Below are positions 24,366-32,870 of a DNA stretch of 64,000 bases, piece by piece; position 1 is the first letter of the stretch, and every line of letters starts with the position of its first letter. The stretch is from Candidatus Aalborgicola danicus (GTDB lineage Bacteria; Pseudomonadota; Gammaproteobacteria; Burkholderiales; Burkholderiaceae_C): positions 1-64,000 of the forward strand of contig JADJBC010000051.1 of NCBI GenBank assembly GCA_016703945.1, read 5' to 3'. A model generated the notes under the pieces. It was not told where the DNA came from and searched no databases. It saw only the letters and a list, made by a program, of their open reading frames with translations. The translations under genes and the position numbers were made by a program.

Positions 24366-24965
24366 TTACACAGGCCACACCACCCCGTGGTTGTTGAGAA
24401 TGGCATCGAGCGGCACGTCGTGCGGCTCGGGCTCGAAGTCTTCGACAAAACCCACGCCAAAACCCAGTCCTACCGTGAAGGGCTTGGGTTGGAGCGTTGC
24501 CATCATGCGGTCATAAAAACCACCACCATAACCCAGGCGATAACCACCTGGCCCATACCCCACGCAGGGTGCAAACAGCAGGGTCGGCACGATCACCTCG
24601 GTGTCCTTGGGCTTAGGGATGCCATAGGCGTCTTCTTCCATCGGGCAGCCGGGGTACCAGGCATGGAAGGTCATGGTCTTGTGCTCTTTGTTGACCACCG
24701 GCAGGCCGATGCGGCGCAGCTGCGGCTGGTCCAGCAACTCGCCGTCTTCCTTCCAGCGGTGCAGGGCCGGCAAGGGGTCAAACTCCCCCTTGATGGGCCA
24801 ATAGGCACCAATGATGGTGTCGGGTCGGCCCACCAGCCAGATGCGCATGACCTGTTGCAACAGGTCCGCCTGCTGTAGCCTGTCAGGCAAGTTCAGGCGT
24901 TGTTCCAGCAGCGACTTGCGCAGGGCTTTTTTGGCTTGCGCTTTCGATTCTTCGGACTTGTCCAT
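24366..24965 (-). CDS. 5-formyltetrahydrofolate cyclo-ligase
   Basis: Converts 5-formyl-THF to 5,10-methenyl-THF with ATP in folate metabolism (YgfA/FAU1 family), 199 residues. Motifs are AKKALRKSLLEQRLNLPDR at the start, IIGAYWPIKGEFDPLPAL, and the ATP/Mg site GYGPGGYRLGYGGGFYDRM near residue 150. The ATG is 24965, nine bases from the divergent slt start. The same frame stays open for over 1 kb upstream, antisense to slt, but that part has no family similarity and is a high-GC shadow. Confidence 0.92.
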   Translation of the reverse strand: MDKSEESKAQAKKALRKSLLEQRLNLPDRLQQADLLQQVMRIWLVGRPDTIIGAYWPIKGEFDPLPALHRWKEDGELLDQPQLRRIGLPVVNKEHKTMTFHAWYPGCPMEEDAYGIPKPKDTEVIVPTLLFAPCVGYGPGGYRLGYGGGFYDRMMATLQPKPFTVGLGFGVGFVEDFEPEPHDVPLDAILNNHGVVWPV

Positions 24966-24974
24966 AATCTCCAC

Positions 24975-26975
24975 ATGCAGTTTCCAGCCATTCTGACATC
25001 GATAGCGCTCGTTTGCGCCGCTTCGGTGCTCTTTCCCTCCCCAACATACGCCCAGACCAAGGAGTTTTCCCAGGCCGACAGTGCGCTGCTGGAAATGGCC
25101 CAGGCCTACAAGCAGCGCGACCGCAAGCGCCTCGTTACCCTGCTCCAACAGGTGCGGGGCCACGCGTTGGAGCCTTGGGCCGCGTACTGGGACCTGTCTG
25201 CGCGACTGGATGAAGCCAGCGTGCCCGAAATTCAAGCCTTTTTGACACGCTACAGCGGCACCTACCAGGAAGACCGGCTGCGCGCCGAATGGTTGTTGAA
25301 ATTGGGCCGCAACCGGGACTGGGTTGCCTTCAACCGTGAATACCCGCTGTACCGCATGAACGACGACAAGTCGGTGCGCTGTTATGCGCTGTTGGCGGAC
25401 CATCTGTCGAGCGCCACCGACATCCACACCCAACTCAGGGACACCTGGCTCAGTCTGCGTGAAGCCGACGAAGCCTGCAGCAGTGCGGCCGAACAAGTGT
25501 TGAAAGACCACTCCGAAACAACACGCACCGTGTGGCTGCGGGCCCGCTTGGGGATGGAGAATGACCGCCTGCGTGTGGCCACCCAAGCGGTGGGCCTGGT
25601 CAACCCCAAACTCAGCAAAACCGTCAATGAGATTTACCTGAACCCAGGCAAGTACCTCAACGACAAACTCACCGCATTCCAGCCCAAAACCCGCGAAATG
25701 GTGACGCTGGCCCTGATTCGCCAAGCCTATCTGGACCCGGCAGAAGCGGCTCATGAGATGGGCAAACTGCGCTGGAAAGCCCAGTTGACCGACGAGGAAC
25801 GCAATTGGCTCTGGGGCGTGATCGGCAAACGCGCAGCCCTGAAGATGTCCAACGACGCGGTGGACTACTTTGCCCGCGGCACGGCCAGCGACATGCACGA
25901 TGATCACCTGGCGTGGCAAGCGCGGGCCGCTTTGCGCATGGGGCGCTGGACCCAAGTGCTCGGCAGCATTGCAGCCATGAGCGAAACACAACGCAACGAT
26001 CCGACCTGGGTCTACTGGCGCGCCCGCGCCCTGTTGCGGCAACCTGCCACCGAAGGCGCCAATGCGCAGGCACAACAACTGTTCCAAAGCATCGCCGGAG
26101 TGCGCGGGTTTTACGAACAACTGGCGCTGGAGGAATTGGGGCAACGTATCACGGTTGCTTCCAGACCTTCGCCACTGACGGCGGACGAAAAGGTGGCCGC
26201 GCTACAAAACCCCGGCCTGAACCGCGCGTTGTACGCGATCCGTATCGGCCTGCGTCCCGAGGGGGTTCGCGAATGGAACTACGCCACCAACCTGCATGTG
26301 CGCGGCGGCATGGACGATCGCGCCCTGCTGGCCGCCGCCGACCTCGCCTGCCAGCACGAGGTGTGGGATCGCTGTATCAACACCAGTGAACGGACCAGGC
26401 TGGTCATGGATTTGGAACAGCGTTTTCCCATGCCCTTCAAAGCCGCCGTGGTGACCCGCGCTGGACAGATCGGGCTGGACCCTGCCTATGTGTATGGTCT
26501 GATCCGCCAGGAAAGCCGCTTCATCATGGACGCCAAGTCCGGCGTCGGTGCATCCGGTCTGATGCAGGTGATGCCCGCCACCGCGCGCTGGACCGCCAAG
26601 AAGATTGGCCTGGCCACCTTCCAGCCCCACCACATTACCGACCGCGACACCAATATCGCCATCGGTACGGGTTACCTGAAACTGGTGCTGGACAGTTTTG
26701 AAGGCTCCATGCCCTTGGCCGCGGCCGCCTACAACGCCGGCCCCAACCGCCCGCGCACCTGGCGCGGTCAAGCCGGTGCGCCGGTCATGGAAGCGGCGAT
26801 CTGGGCCGAAAACGTACCCTTCAATGAGACCCGCGACTACATCAAGAAGGTCTTGTCCAACACGACCAATTACGCGGCATTGATCACCGGCGCGCCCCAA
26901 TCACTCAAATCCCGGCTGGGCATGGTCGGCCCCAAGAATGCGTCGATTCCCGAGACCGGCTTGGACTTGCCCTGA
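24975..26975 (+). CDS. slt: Soluble lytic murein transglycosylase (Slt70-like)
   Basis: Periplasmic enzyme that cleaves the MurNAc-GlcNAc bond of peptidoglycan with formation of 1,6-anhydroMurNAc. A signal peptide (AILTSIALVCAASVLFPSPT, then YAQ) is followed by a long alpha-helical superhelix and a C-terminal lysozyme-like domain. Catalytic Glu is in YGLIRQESRFIMDAKSG, with SGLMQVMPATARWTAKKIG and AAAAYNAGPNRPRTWRG completing the site. Length (666 residues) fits Slt70. The ATG at 24975 sits nine bases from the divergent cyclo-ligase start. Confidence 0.94.
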   Translation: MQFPAILTSIALVCAASVLFPSPTYAQTKEFSQADSALLEMAQAYKQRDRKRLVTLLQQVRGHALEPWAAYWDLSARLDEASVPEIQAFLTRYSGTYQEDRLRAEWLLKLGRNRDWVAFNREYPLYRMNDDKSVRCYALLADHLSSATDIHTQLRDTWLSLREADEACSSAAEQVLKDHSETTRTVWLRARLGMENDRLRVATQAVGLVNPKLSKTVNEIYLNPGKYLNDKLTAFQPKTREMVTLALIRQAYLDPAEAAHEMGKLRWKAQLTDEERNWLWGVIGKRAALKMSNDAVDYFARGTASDMHDDHLAWQARAALRMGRWTQVLGSIAAMSETQRNDPTWVYWRARALLRQPATEGANAQAQQLFQSIAGVRGFYEQLALEELGQRITVASRPSPLTADEKVAALQNPGLNRALYAIRIGLRPEGVREWNYATNLHVRGGMDDRALLAAADLACQHEVWDRCINTSERTRLVMDLEQRFPMPFKAAVVTRAGQIGLDPAYVYGLIRQESRFIMDAKSGVGASGLMQVMPATARWTAKKIGLATFQPHHITDRDTNIAIGTGYLKLVLDSFEGSMPLAAAAYNAGPNRPRTWRGQAGAPVMEAAIWAENVPFNETRDYIKKVLSNTTNYAALITGAPQSLKSRLGMVGPKNASIPETGLDLP

Positions 26976-27073
26976 CACGAGACATCAATGGACATCAATG
27001 GTGGTTGGATTCATCATCAATCCAGCCCGCTTTGCAGCCTAGGATGGCAGCTTTTCGCCCACAAGGAATTTCC

Positions 27074-27802
27074 ATGCTCCAGCTCACTATTGGCAACAAA
27101 AACTACTCCTCCTGGTCCATGCGACCCTGGGTGCTGCTCAAGCAAGCCAGCATTCCCTTCGAGGAGGTCATGCTTCGCTTCGATGATTTCCTCAACGAGT
27201 CCACCTACGAGCAGTCCAAGTTCAAACAAACGCTGCGCGCCATTACCCCCGTCGGCAAGGTGCCGGTGTTGGTGGATGGGGATCTCGCCATCTGGGACAC
27301 GCTGGCCATTGCCGAATACCTGGCGGAGCAGTTTCCCGAGAAACAGCTATGGCCCGCCGACAAAGCCGCGCGGGCCCGCGCCCGCAGCATCTGCGCCGAG
27401 ATGCACAGCGGCTTTACCGCCCTGCGGGGCAATTGCCCCATGAACATTGAGGCCCATTTGCCCGATATTGGAGCCCTGATTTGGCGCGACAAACCCGGCG
27501 TGCGGGCCGACGTGCAACGCCTGGTCGACATGTGGAGCGGTTTGTTGCAGCAACACGGCGGAGCGCTGCTGTTTGGCGGCTTCACCGTGGTCGACGCCTA
27601 CTTTGCCCCGGTCTGTATGCGTCTCAAAACCTATGACCTACCCGTACCACCGGTGATCGCGTCCTATGTAGACCGCGTCTGCGCACTGCCCGGCGTACAG
27701 GCCTGGGTTGCCGATGCACTGGCCGAAAAGGACTTCCTGGACTTCGAAGAGCCTTATAGACTGGCCCCCCAAGCCCCGCCGCTGCGCGGGTCGCTGCCAT
27801 AG
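27074..27802 (+). CDS. Glutathione S-transferase family protein
   Basis: A 242-residue cytosolic GST-type protein. The thioredoxin-like N-domain is seen in IGNKNYSSWSMRPWVLLKQA, with Ser in the glutathione-activating position, and PVGKVPVLVDGDLAIWDTLA. The helical C-domain includes GALLFGGFTVVDAYFAPVC. AAGGAA precedes the ATG at 27074. The last ten residues (QAPPLRGSLP) and the stop are read from a dispersed GC-rich repeat at 27776-27798, so the original C-terminus has probably been altered. cca starts three bases past the stop. A role in detoxification is presumed only. Confidence 0.9.
   Translation: MLQLTIGNKNYSSWSMRPWVLLKQASIPFEEVMLRFDDFLNESTYEQSKFKQTLRAITPVGKVPVLVDGDLAIWDTLAIAEYLAEQFPEKQLWPADKAARARARSICAEMHSGFTALRGNCPMNIEAHLPDIGALIWRDKPGVRADVQRLVDMWSGLLQQHGGALLFGGFTVVDAYFAPVCMRLKTYDLPVPPVIASYVDRVCALPGVQAWVADALAEKDFLDFEEPYRLAPQAPPLRGSLP
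27776..27798 (-). repeat. GC-rich 23-bp repeat at the GST gene end
   Basis: Exact reverse complement of 34517-34539 inside folM. Here it forms the last codons of the GST gene directly before its stop. Confidence 0.75.
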
Positions 27803-27805
27803 ATC

Positions 27806-29101
27806 GTGGAAACCTACCTCGTTGGCGGTGCCGTACGTGATGCGCTGATGGGCTTGCCCATCCAGGATCGGGACTGGGTGGTGGTGGGCGCCACGCCGCA
27901 GGAACTGATAGCCCAGGGTTTTCAGCCGGTGGGTCGCGACTTTCCGGTGTTTCTGCATCCTCAGTCCAAAGAAGAATACGCCCTAGCCCGCACCGAACGC
28001 AACACGGCGCCCGGTTACCGGGGTTTTGCCGTCCACGCGGCACCCGATGTGACGCTGGAAGACGATCTGGCCCGGCGCGACCTTACTATCAATTCGATAG
28101 CTGTTCACGCAGATTTTACGAGGGCTAGAGGCCAATTTGACTCACAAGATTGCGCCCCAGGGGTGGCCTGGGAGGCCAGCAGCGCGCTGGTCGACCCCTA
28201 TGGCGGACGCCAGGACATAAGCAACAAGGTGCTGCGCCATGTGACCCCGGCGTTTCGCGACGACCCGGTGCGCATCCTGAGGCTGGCGCGGTTTGCCGCC
28301 CGTTACACGGATTTCCAGGTCGCGCCGGAAACCCTGGCGCTGATGCGCCAGATGGTGGGTGACGGCGACGTCGACCATCTGGTGTCTGAACGTGTATGGC
28401 AGGAGATCGCCCGTGGGCTGATGGAGGCACAACCCTCGCGCATGTTTGACGTGTTGCGTGACTGTGGTGCGCTGGCACATCTGTTGCCCGAACTGGATCG
28501 CTTGTGGGGCGTCCCTCAAAGCGTGGAACACCACCCCGAGGTGGACACCGGTGTGCACGTCATGCTGGTCTTGGACATGGCCGCCCGCCTGAATGCCAGC
28601 CTGCCGGTGCGCTTTGCCTGCCTGACGCACGACCTGGGCAAGGGCACGACCGCGGGTGATGTATTGCCGCGGCACATCGGCCATGAGGAGCGCAGTGTGC
28701 GTTTACTCAAAGGGGTGTGCCAGCGTTTGCGCGTGCCGGTGGACTGCAAGGAACTGGCGGATGTGGTTGCCAGAGAACACGGCAATATCCACCGCAGCGC
28801 CGACCTGAACCCTGCTGCGGTGGTGCGTCTGCTGGAGCGCTGTGATGCCTTTCGCAAACCGGCCCGTTTTACGGAAATCTTGCTGGCCTGTGAGTGTGAC
28901 GCCCGGGGCCGTCTGGGCTTGCACGATGCGCCATACCCACAAGCCAGAAGGCTGTCGCAGGCCCTGCGCAAGGCGTTGACCGTTGCTACAGACTTGATAG
29001 CTGCTCAGGCTCAGTTGGCGGGGGCTACCGGTCCCAAAATAGGGGAGTGGATTCGCAAAGCCCGGGTCGAGGCGGTCGCGGCGGAAAGCGGGCTTGGTTA
29101 G
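27806..29101 (+). CDS. cca: Multifunctional CCA tRNA nucleotidyltransferase
   Basis: Adds or repairs the CCA end of tRNAs; this type also carries an HD phosphohydrolase domain. From GTG 27806 the protein begins ETYLVGGAVRDALMGLP with the GS motif, then DRDWVVVGATPQ (metal Asp pair), ARRDLTINSIAV, RFRDDPVRILRLARF-like FRDDPVRILRLARFAAR, and the HD site VDTGVHVMLVLDMAA plus LTHDLGKG. Relative to E. coli Cca about 19 residues are inserted after DLTINSIA (FTRARGQFDSQDCAPG region), exactly where the dispersed repeat copy 28084-28140 lies; a second copy (28984-29035) encodes part of the C-terminal tail. The GTG lies three bases after the GST stop, so the two may be co-transcribed. Confidence 0.94.
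   Translation: METYLVGGAVRDALMGLPIQDRDWVVVGATPQELIAQGFQPVGRDFPVFLHPQSKEEYALARTERNTAPGYRGFAVHAAPDVTLEDDLARRDLTINSIAVHADFTRARGQFDSQDCAPGVAWEASSALVDPYGGRQDISNKVLRHVTPAFRDDPVRILRLARFAARYTDFQVAPETLALMRQMVGDGDVDHLVSERVWQEIARGLMEAQPSRMFDVLRDCGALAHLLPELDRLWGVPQSVEHHPEVDTGVHVMLVLDMAARLNASLPVRFACLTHDLGKGTTAGDVLPRHIGHEERSVRLLKGVCQRLRVPVDCKELADVVAREHGNIHRSADLNPAAVVRLLERCDAFRKPARFTEILLACECDARGRLGLHDAPYPQARRLSQALRKALTVATDLIAAQAQLAGATGPKIGEWIRKARVEAVAAESGLG
28084..28140 (+). repeat. Dispersed 57-bp repeat, first copy inside cca
   Basis: Carries ACTATCAATTCGATAGCT, CACGC and ACGAGGGCTAGAGGCC, in the coding direction and in frame. It explains an insertion in Cca between the Asp pair and PYGGRQD. Confidence 0.75.
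28984..29035 (+). repeat. Dispersed repeat, diverged copy near the cca end
   Basis: Reads GCTACAGACTTGATAGCTGC followed by a GGGGGCTACCGG element. Same strand and same reading frame as the other in-gene copies, but more diverged. Confidence 0.5.
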
Positions 29102-29161
29102 CGGCGTAGCAGCACGCTCGCAACGGGCACACCCGCTGTACCAACGCGCAGACGGCCGTTC

Positions 29162-29602
29162 CTAAGCCGGCAGGTGCATGCGCGTCCAGCGCACGATGTC
29201 GGCCGCACCCATGGCGCCGGCCTGGCGTGCGACCTCGCGACCGCCGACAAACAACGCCAGCGTCGGAATGCTGCGAATATTGAAACGCGCACCCAAGGCC
29301 TGAACCGCCTCGGTGTCCACCTTGGCCACCCGCACCTGCGGCTCCAACTGGGCCGTGGCCTGCTCCAGGCCAGGAGCCATCTGGCGGCAGGGGCCACACC
29401 AGGGCGCCCAAAAATCCACCAGCACCGGAATCTGGTTGCGCGTTATGTGTTTGTCGAACGCGGCTTCGTCCAGCGCCGTGGTGTGGGCCACAAACAGCGG
29501 CTTGTGGCAAACACCACAGTCGGGGGCCTTGCCCTGGTCGGCGGTTTTGACACGGTTGGTGGTATGGCAATGGGGACAAACAATGTGCAGGGATTCAGTC
29601 AT
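29162..29602 (-). CDS. trxC: Thioredoxin 2 (TrxC)
   Basis: A 146-residue zinc-binding thioredoxin. The N-terminal zinc finger has two Cys pairs (IVCPHCHTTNR and PDCGVCHKPLF) and the thioredoxin fold has the redox site DFWAPWCGPCRQMAP, with SIPTLALFVGGREV holding the cis-Pro. TrxC reduces protein disulfides in the cytoplasm and is often induced by oxidative stress. It converges with cca. The frame is intact and length matches the E. coli protein closely. Confidence 0.95.
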   Translation of the reverse strand: MTESLHIVCPHCHTTNRVKTADQGKAPDCGVCHKPLFVAHTTALDEAAFDKHITRNQIPVLVDFWAPWCGPCRQMAPGLEQATAQLEPQVRVAKVDTEAVQALGARFNIRSIPTLALFVGGREVARQAGAMGAADIVRWTRMHLPA

Positions 29603-29648
29603 GCGGGGCCTCTCTTTGACTGAACACGTGGGGCTGTGCGCAGTCGTT

Positions 29649-31118
29649 TCAAGGCCCGGCCAAGCTCAGCCAGTTGGATAACACATCCAGATCCATCACC
29701 GCGTTGTTGCTGGCCGGTCCCAGGTAGTAAAGGTGGGGCGTGCCGCTGGTGTTGACGCCCAGGTAGCTGGCAGTCGCCGAGTAAAAGCGCAAACGGTAGC
29801 CCGGCACGCTGTCCACCGTGCCAGGATTGGCCGGGGCAAAGAAACTCGGGTAGGTGCGCTCCGCCCAGGCAAAAACCTTGTCGGCATCGGTGTTGACACT
29901 GGACGTTGGTGCGGCAGCGACCCGAAACACCGACCCGTCGCTGTTCCGGGTCGTGACCGGTACCGCGCTGGACTGGTTGCTGCCCGAGCCCAATTGTCCG
30001 TAGTCGTTTTGCCCCCAACCGGACACCTCGCCAGTGGCCGCCAGAACCAGTGAGAAGTTTTGACCGGCGGACACGTCGGAGATGACCCCCAATCCATTGA
30101 CCACAGTCGGCGCTGCTCGGTTGGTCATGGTGCCGTCGCCCAGTTGGCCGATGTCATTCTTGCCCCAGGACCACACCCGCCCATCGGCGCCCAGAGCGAG
30201 GGTGTGGTGATTGCCGGCCGCAATGGCGGTGATGCCCGCCAAACCGGGAACCTGCACCGGGGTTCTTTGCATGATGGCACCGGTACTGACTCCGAGTTGC
30301 CCTTCCAGGTTAAAGCCCCAGGCCCACACCGTACCGTCCTTCTTCAAAGCCACGCTGTGCGCGCAACCGGCCGCCAACGCCGCCACATTGCCGAGTCCTA
30401 TCACCGCAACCGGTGTGGTGCGGTTAGTCGACGTGCCATCGCCGAGCTGCCCGGTGCTATTGAAGCCCCAGGCCAGCGCCGTGCCGTCACCCTTGAGGGC
30501 CAGGCTGTGCAGACACCCCGCTGCCGCGCCGACCACGCTGGAGGCGCCACTGACCACGACCGGGGTTTCACGCGACTGGGTGCCGCCGTCACCCACCTGC
30601 CCATGTGCGTTATAGCCCCAGGCTTTCAGGCTGCCGTTGCCTTGCACGGCAAGGGTGTGGTAGGCACCGGCCACGACCTGGGTATCTGCGCCACCATCCA
30701 GCACGGCCACCGGTGACCCCCGGTTGGTTTGGGTGCCATCACCCAATTGACCGCCACCGCGGCCGGTGCTGTCCGTGCTGTTCAGCCCCCAGGCCAGCAA
30801 GCTGCCATCGGTCTTGCGCGCCAGGCCGTGGGAGCCCCCTGCACTGACACCCGCAATGGCGGCGAGACCCGGCAGACGCGACGGCGTAAAACGATGGTTG
30901 GTGGTGCCATCACACAGCTGACCGTAGAGATTGGCACCCCAGGCCCACACGCTGCCGTCGGAATCCACCACGTAGGCGTTGTAGGCACCAGCGGCAATAC
31001 GCCCGGCCCAGGCGGGCGTACAGGCCAGCACGCTGGCGCAAAGAGCCCCCAGCACGAGGCGGTGTCTGATCCACGGGGCATGGTGTGCGGTGGAATGAAG
31101 CGCGGGTGCAGGGAACAT
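29649..31118 (-). CDS. Secreted RCC1-repeat beta-propeller protein
   Basis: A protein of about 489 residues from ATG 31118 (AAGGAG upstream). A signal peptide (HRLVLGALCASVLACTPAWA) is followed by about seven RCC1-type repeats, each with the pattern VWAWGxNxxGQLGDGT and a following AAGxxHxLAL. After the propeller comes a separate domain of about 75 residues (FAWAERTYPSFFAPAN, YRLRFYSATASYLGVNTSG, LYYLGPAS) that I recall as a recurrent C-terminal module in secreted proteins of this family. It is probably periplasmic or surface exposed; a binding role is likely, the ligand is unknown. It lies 118 bases downstream of the methyltransferase gene. Confidence 0.85.
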   Translation of the reverse strand: MFPAPALHSTAHHAPWIRHRLVLGALCASVLACTPAWAGRIAAGAYNAYVVDSDGSVWAWGANLYGQLCDGTTNHRFTPSRLPGLAAIAGVSAGGSHGLARKTDGSLLAWGLNSTDSTGRGGGQLGDGTQTNRGSPVAVLDGGADTQVVAGAYHTLAVQGNGSLKAWGYNAHGQVGDGGTQSRETPVVVSGASSVVGAAAGCLHSLALKGDGTALAWGFNSTGQLGDGTSTNRTTPVAVIGLGNVAALAAGCAHSVALKKDGTVWAWGFNLEGQLGVSTGAIMQRTPVQVPGLAGITAIAAGNHHTLALGADGRVWSWGKNDIGQLGDGTMTNRAAPTVVNGLGVISDVSAGQNFSLVLAATGEVSGWGQNDYGQLGSGSNQSSAVPVTTRNSDGSVFRVAAAPTSSVNTDADKVFAWAERTYPSFFAPANPGTVDSVPGYRLRFYSATASYLGVNTSGTPHLYYLGPASNNAVMDLDVLSNWLSLAGP

Positions 31119-31236
31119 GGCGGCTCCTTGATGGCGCCCCTCGGGGGCCAGGCGCGGCGCGCCCAAAACCCCACGGAAGAACAGCCCATCCAGGTTCAGT
31201 ATAGGACCGCCAGTAGTCCTTGCGGCAAACCCGGAT

Positions 31237-32436
31237 CTACAGGCGGTGTATGCGGTCGCCTCGCGCAAAACCCATGGCATCCCAATAGGCGCCCTGGGTC
31301 AGGCCAATGACCTTGAAAAATTCGCCCATTTCATGCTCCAGAATCAGCTTTTGCGCGGCGCTGCGGTCGGCCAATGATGCTGCCTGCATGGCGTCCAGCA
31401 AACCGCAGTTCATCAAAAAATGGGCCTGGCTGGTGTATCCCAAAACCTCCAGCCCGGCGTCCTGGGCCGCTACGGCGATGCCGGTAAAGTTGACGTGGGC
31501 GGTGATGTCCTTGCGGCCCACATCCACCAGTGGATTGCCATCGGCGCGGTGCGCCTGGTGGCACATCACAGTGCCCATGTGGCGCTGTTCATGGTAGTAC
31601 TCGCCTTCGGGAAAACCGTAGTCGAGCAGAAAGATCGCGCCAGTCTTGAGGCGCTCACCCAGAGTGCGCACAAAGGCTTCGCCCTGCGGGTGGATTTCGG
31701 TCAGGTAGTCGTGCTCACCCGGCACATCCATGGGCGGGCGCAAGTCGGTGGGCCGGTCGTGCCAGCGCAAGCCAGCAGCGTCGCCAGCCTCCGCCCATAC
31801 AACACCCCGCTCGAACCAGGCACCGCCAACCCGGGCCAGCAATTTCACGGGCATGGCGTCGAGCACCTCGTTACCAATCACAATGCCATTCAACTGCTCG
31901 GGCAATGCGGTCGCCCAGTGCACCCGATCGCCGTAGTCGCGCAGGGTGTCCTGCTGGCGGGCCTTCAGGGGTTGCGACAAATCCACAATGGTGTAGCGGC
32001 GCACCGGTACATCCAGCGCGGCCAACGCGTTGAGAATCTGCAGCGCCAACGCGCCGGTGCCGGCGCCAAATTCCCACAATTCGTCGGTGCCGGTGGCTCG
32101 CAAGGCCTGCGCCACCTGGCGTGCCAGGGCCTGGCCAAACAGCGGGGTCATTTCGGGCGCGGTCACAAAGTCGCTGCCTGCACCGGTGACACCCCCGTTG
32201 GCGGTGCGAAGCCCCTGCGGCATCACCCCAAACACGGTAGACCCCCGGGCGTAATAACCCAAACCTGGCGCATACAGCGCCTGCGCCATGAAGTCATCAA
32301 AACCGATCCAGCCACCCTGGGTTGCGATGTGCTGCTGCAGATGCGCCCACATTGGGTCGGCGCTGGAGGCTGGGCCCGGTGGCCCGGGCGGCGTCGAATC
32401 GGTGCTTGGATGAGTGCGGTTCATATGTGCCGCCAT
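31237..32436 (-). CDS. MidA-like class I SAM-dependent methyltransferase
   Basis: Around 399 residues, DUF185/NDUFAF7 (MidA) family. The mitochondrial member methylates an arginine of a complex I subunit; the bacterial role is not settled. Seen are QALYAPGLGYYARGSTVFG, SDFVTAPEMTPLFGQALARQ, the SAM motif ELWEFGAGTGALALQILNAL, GIVIGNEVLDAMPV and LLDYGFPEGEYYHEQR. I prefer ATG 32436 (AAHMNRTHPS) or the ATG at 32424; neither has a strong ribosome site, and the protein proper begins near PMWAHLQQHIATQGGWIGFD. No frame problem is seen. Confidence 0.9.
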   Translation of the reverse strand: MAAHMNRTHPSTDSTPPGPPGPASSADPMWAHLQQHIATQGGWIGFDDFMAQALYAPGLGYYARGSTVFGVMPQGLRTANGGVTGAGSDFVTAPEMTPLFGQALARQVAQALRATGTDELWEFGAGTGALALQILNALAALDVPVRRYTIVDLSQPLKARQQDTLRDYGDRVHWATALPEQLNGIVIGNEVLDAMPVKLLARVGGAWFERGVVWAEAGDAAGLRWHDRPTDLRPPMDVPGEHDYLTEIHPQGEAFVRTLGERLKTGAIFLLDYGFPEGEYYHEQRHMGTVMCHQAHRADGNPLVDVGRKDITAHVNFTGIAVAAQDAGLEVLGYTSQAHFLMNCGLLDAMQAASLADRSAAQKLILEHEMGEFFKVIGLTQGAYWDAMGFARGDRIHRL

Positions 32437-32870
32437 TGTCACCCACTGAAACAACCAGGTCCCTGTTGCAAATCCGCCATACCGCGCTGCAGATGGGCCG
32501 TCCCTGATTGACAGGGCGGGGCCCGCGTCATGACAATCAGCGTCTCTGGCTCCTTGCCAGCGACTCACAAACCGTCTCAACCCACAGTGAAGGAGAACTG
32601 CCATGATTGATCGCACACCCACTCCCTTCATGCTGGCTGCCTGAGAGCCGAGTTCCCCTACACCTGCGCCACTTTGTACGAGCACGGTTTCCTTTGAAAC
32701 CTTGATTCCCTGGCGTTAGTTGTTCTGCCCTGTTGATCGGGGCTTCGTGTTTGCTCTGTCTTTGTTGGCCCGCCAGCCGGTCCTTCCTTTTCCATTTTTG
32801 GTCCTCACGCCCCAACGGCAGCCGCATTGGCACGCCTAGGGCCACGGGCCACACAAAGACATTGCCCATC
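32437..32870. other. Long leader region upstream of rsgA
   Basis: About 430 bases between divergent midA-like and rsgA genes. It contains the 13-residue frame at 32603 with a strong ribosome site and a small hairpin GGTTTC-CTTT-GAAACC at 32686-32701. No other gene is evident. Confidence 0.5.
32603..32644 (+). CDS. Candidate 13-residue leader peptide upstream of rsgA
   Basis: A short frame encoding MIDRTPTPFMLAA, with AAGGAGA placed ideally ahead of the ATG. It lies 227 bases upstream of rsgA. Two proline codons follow Thr codons, and a perfect 6-bp hairpin occurs 42 bases after its stop. This looks like a leader peptide of an attenuation switch, as with proline-containing leaders of Mg-transporter genes, but the regulated gene and signal are guesses. 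Confidence 0.4.
   Translation: MIDRTPTPFMLAA

Noticed and set aside
24366..26144. A 592-codon open frame on the minus strand that runs antisense through slt.
   Set aside because: Only the last 199 codons match a family (5-FTHF cyclo-ligase). The rest is a high-GC shadow of slt.
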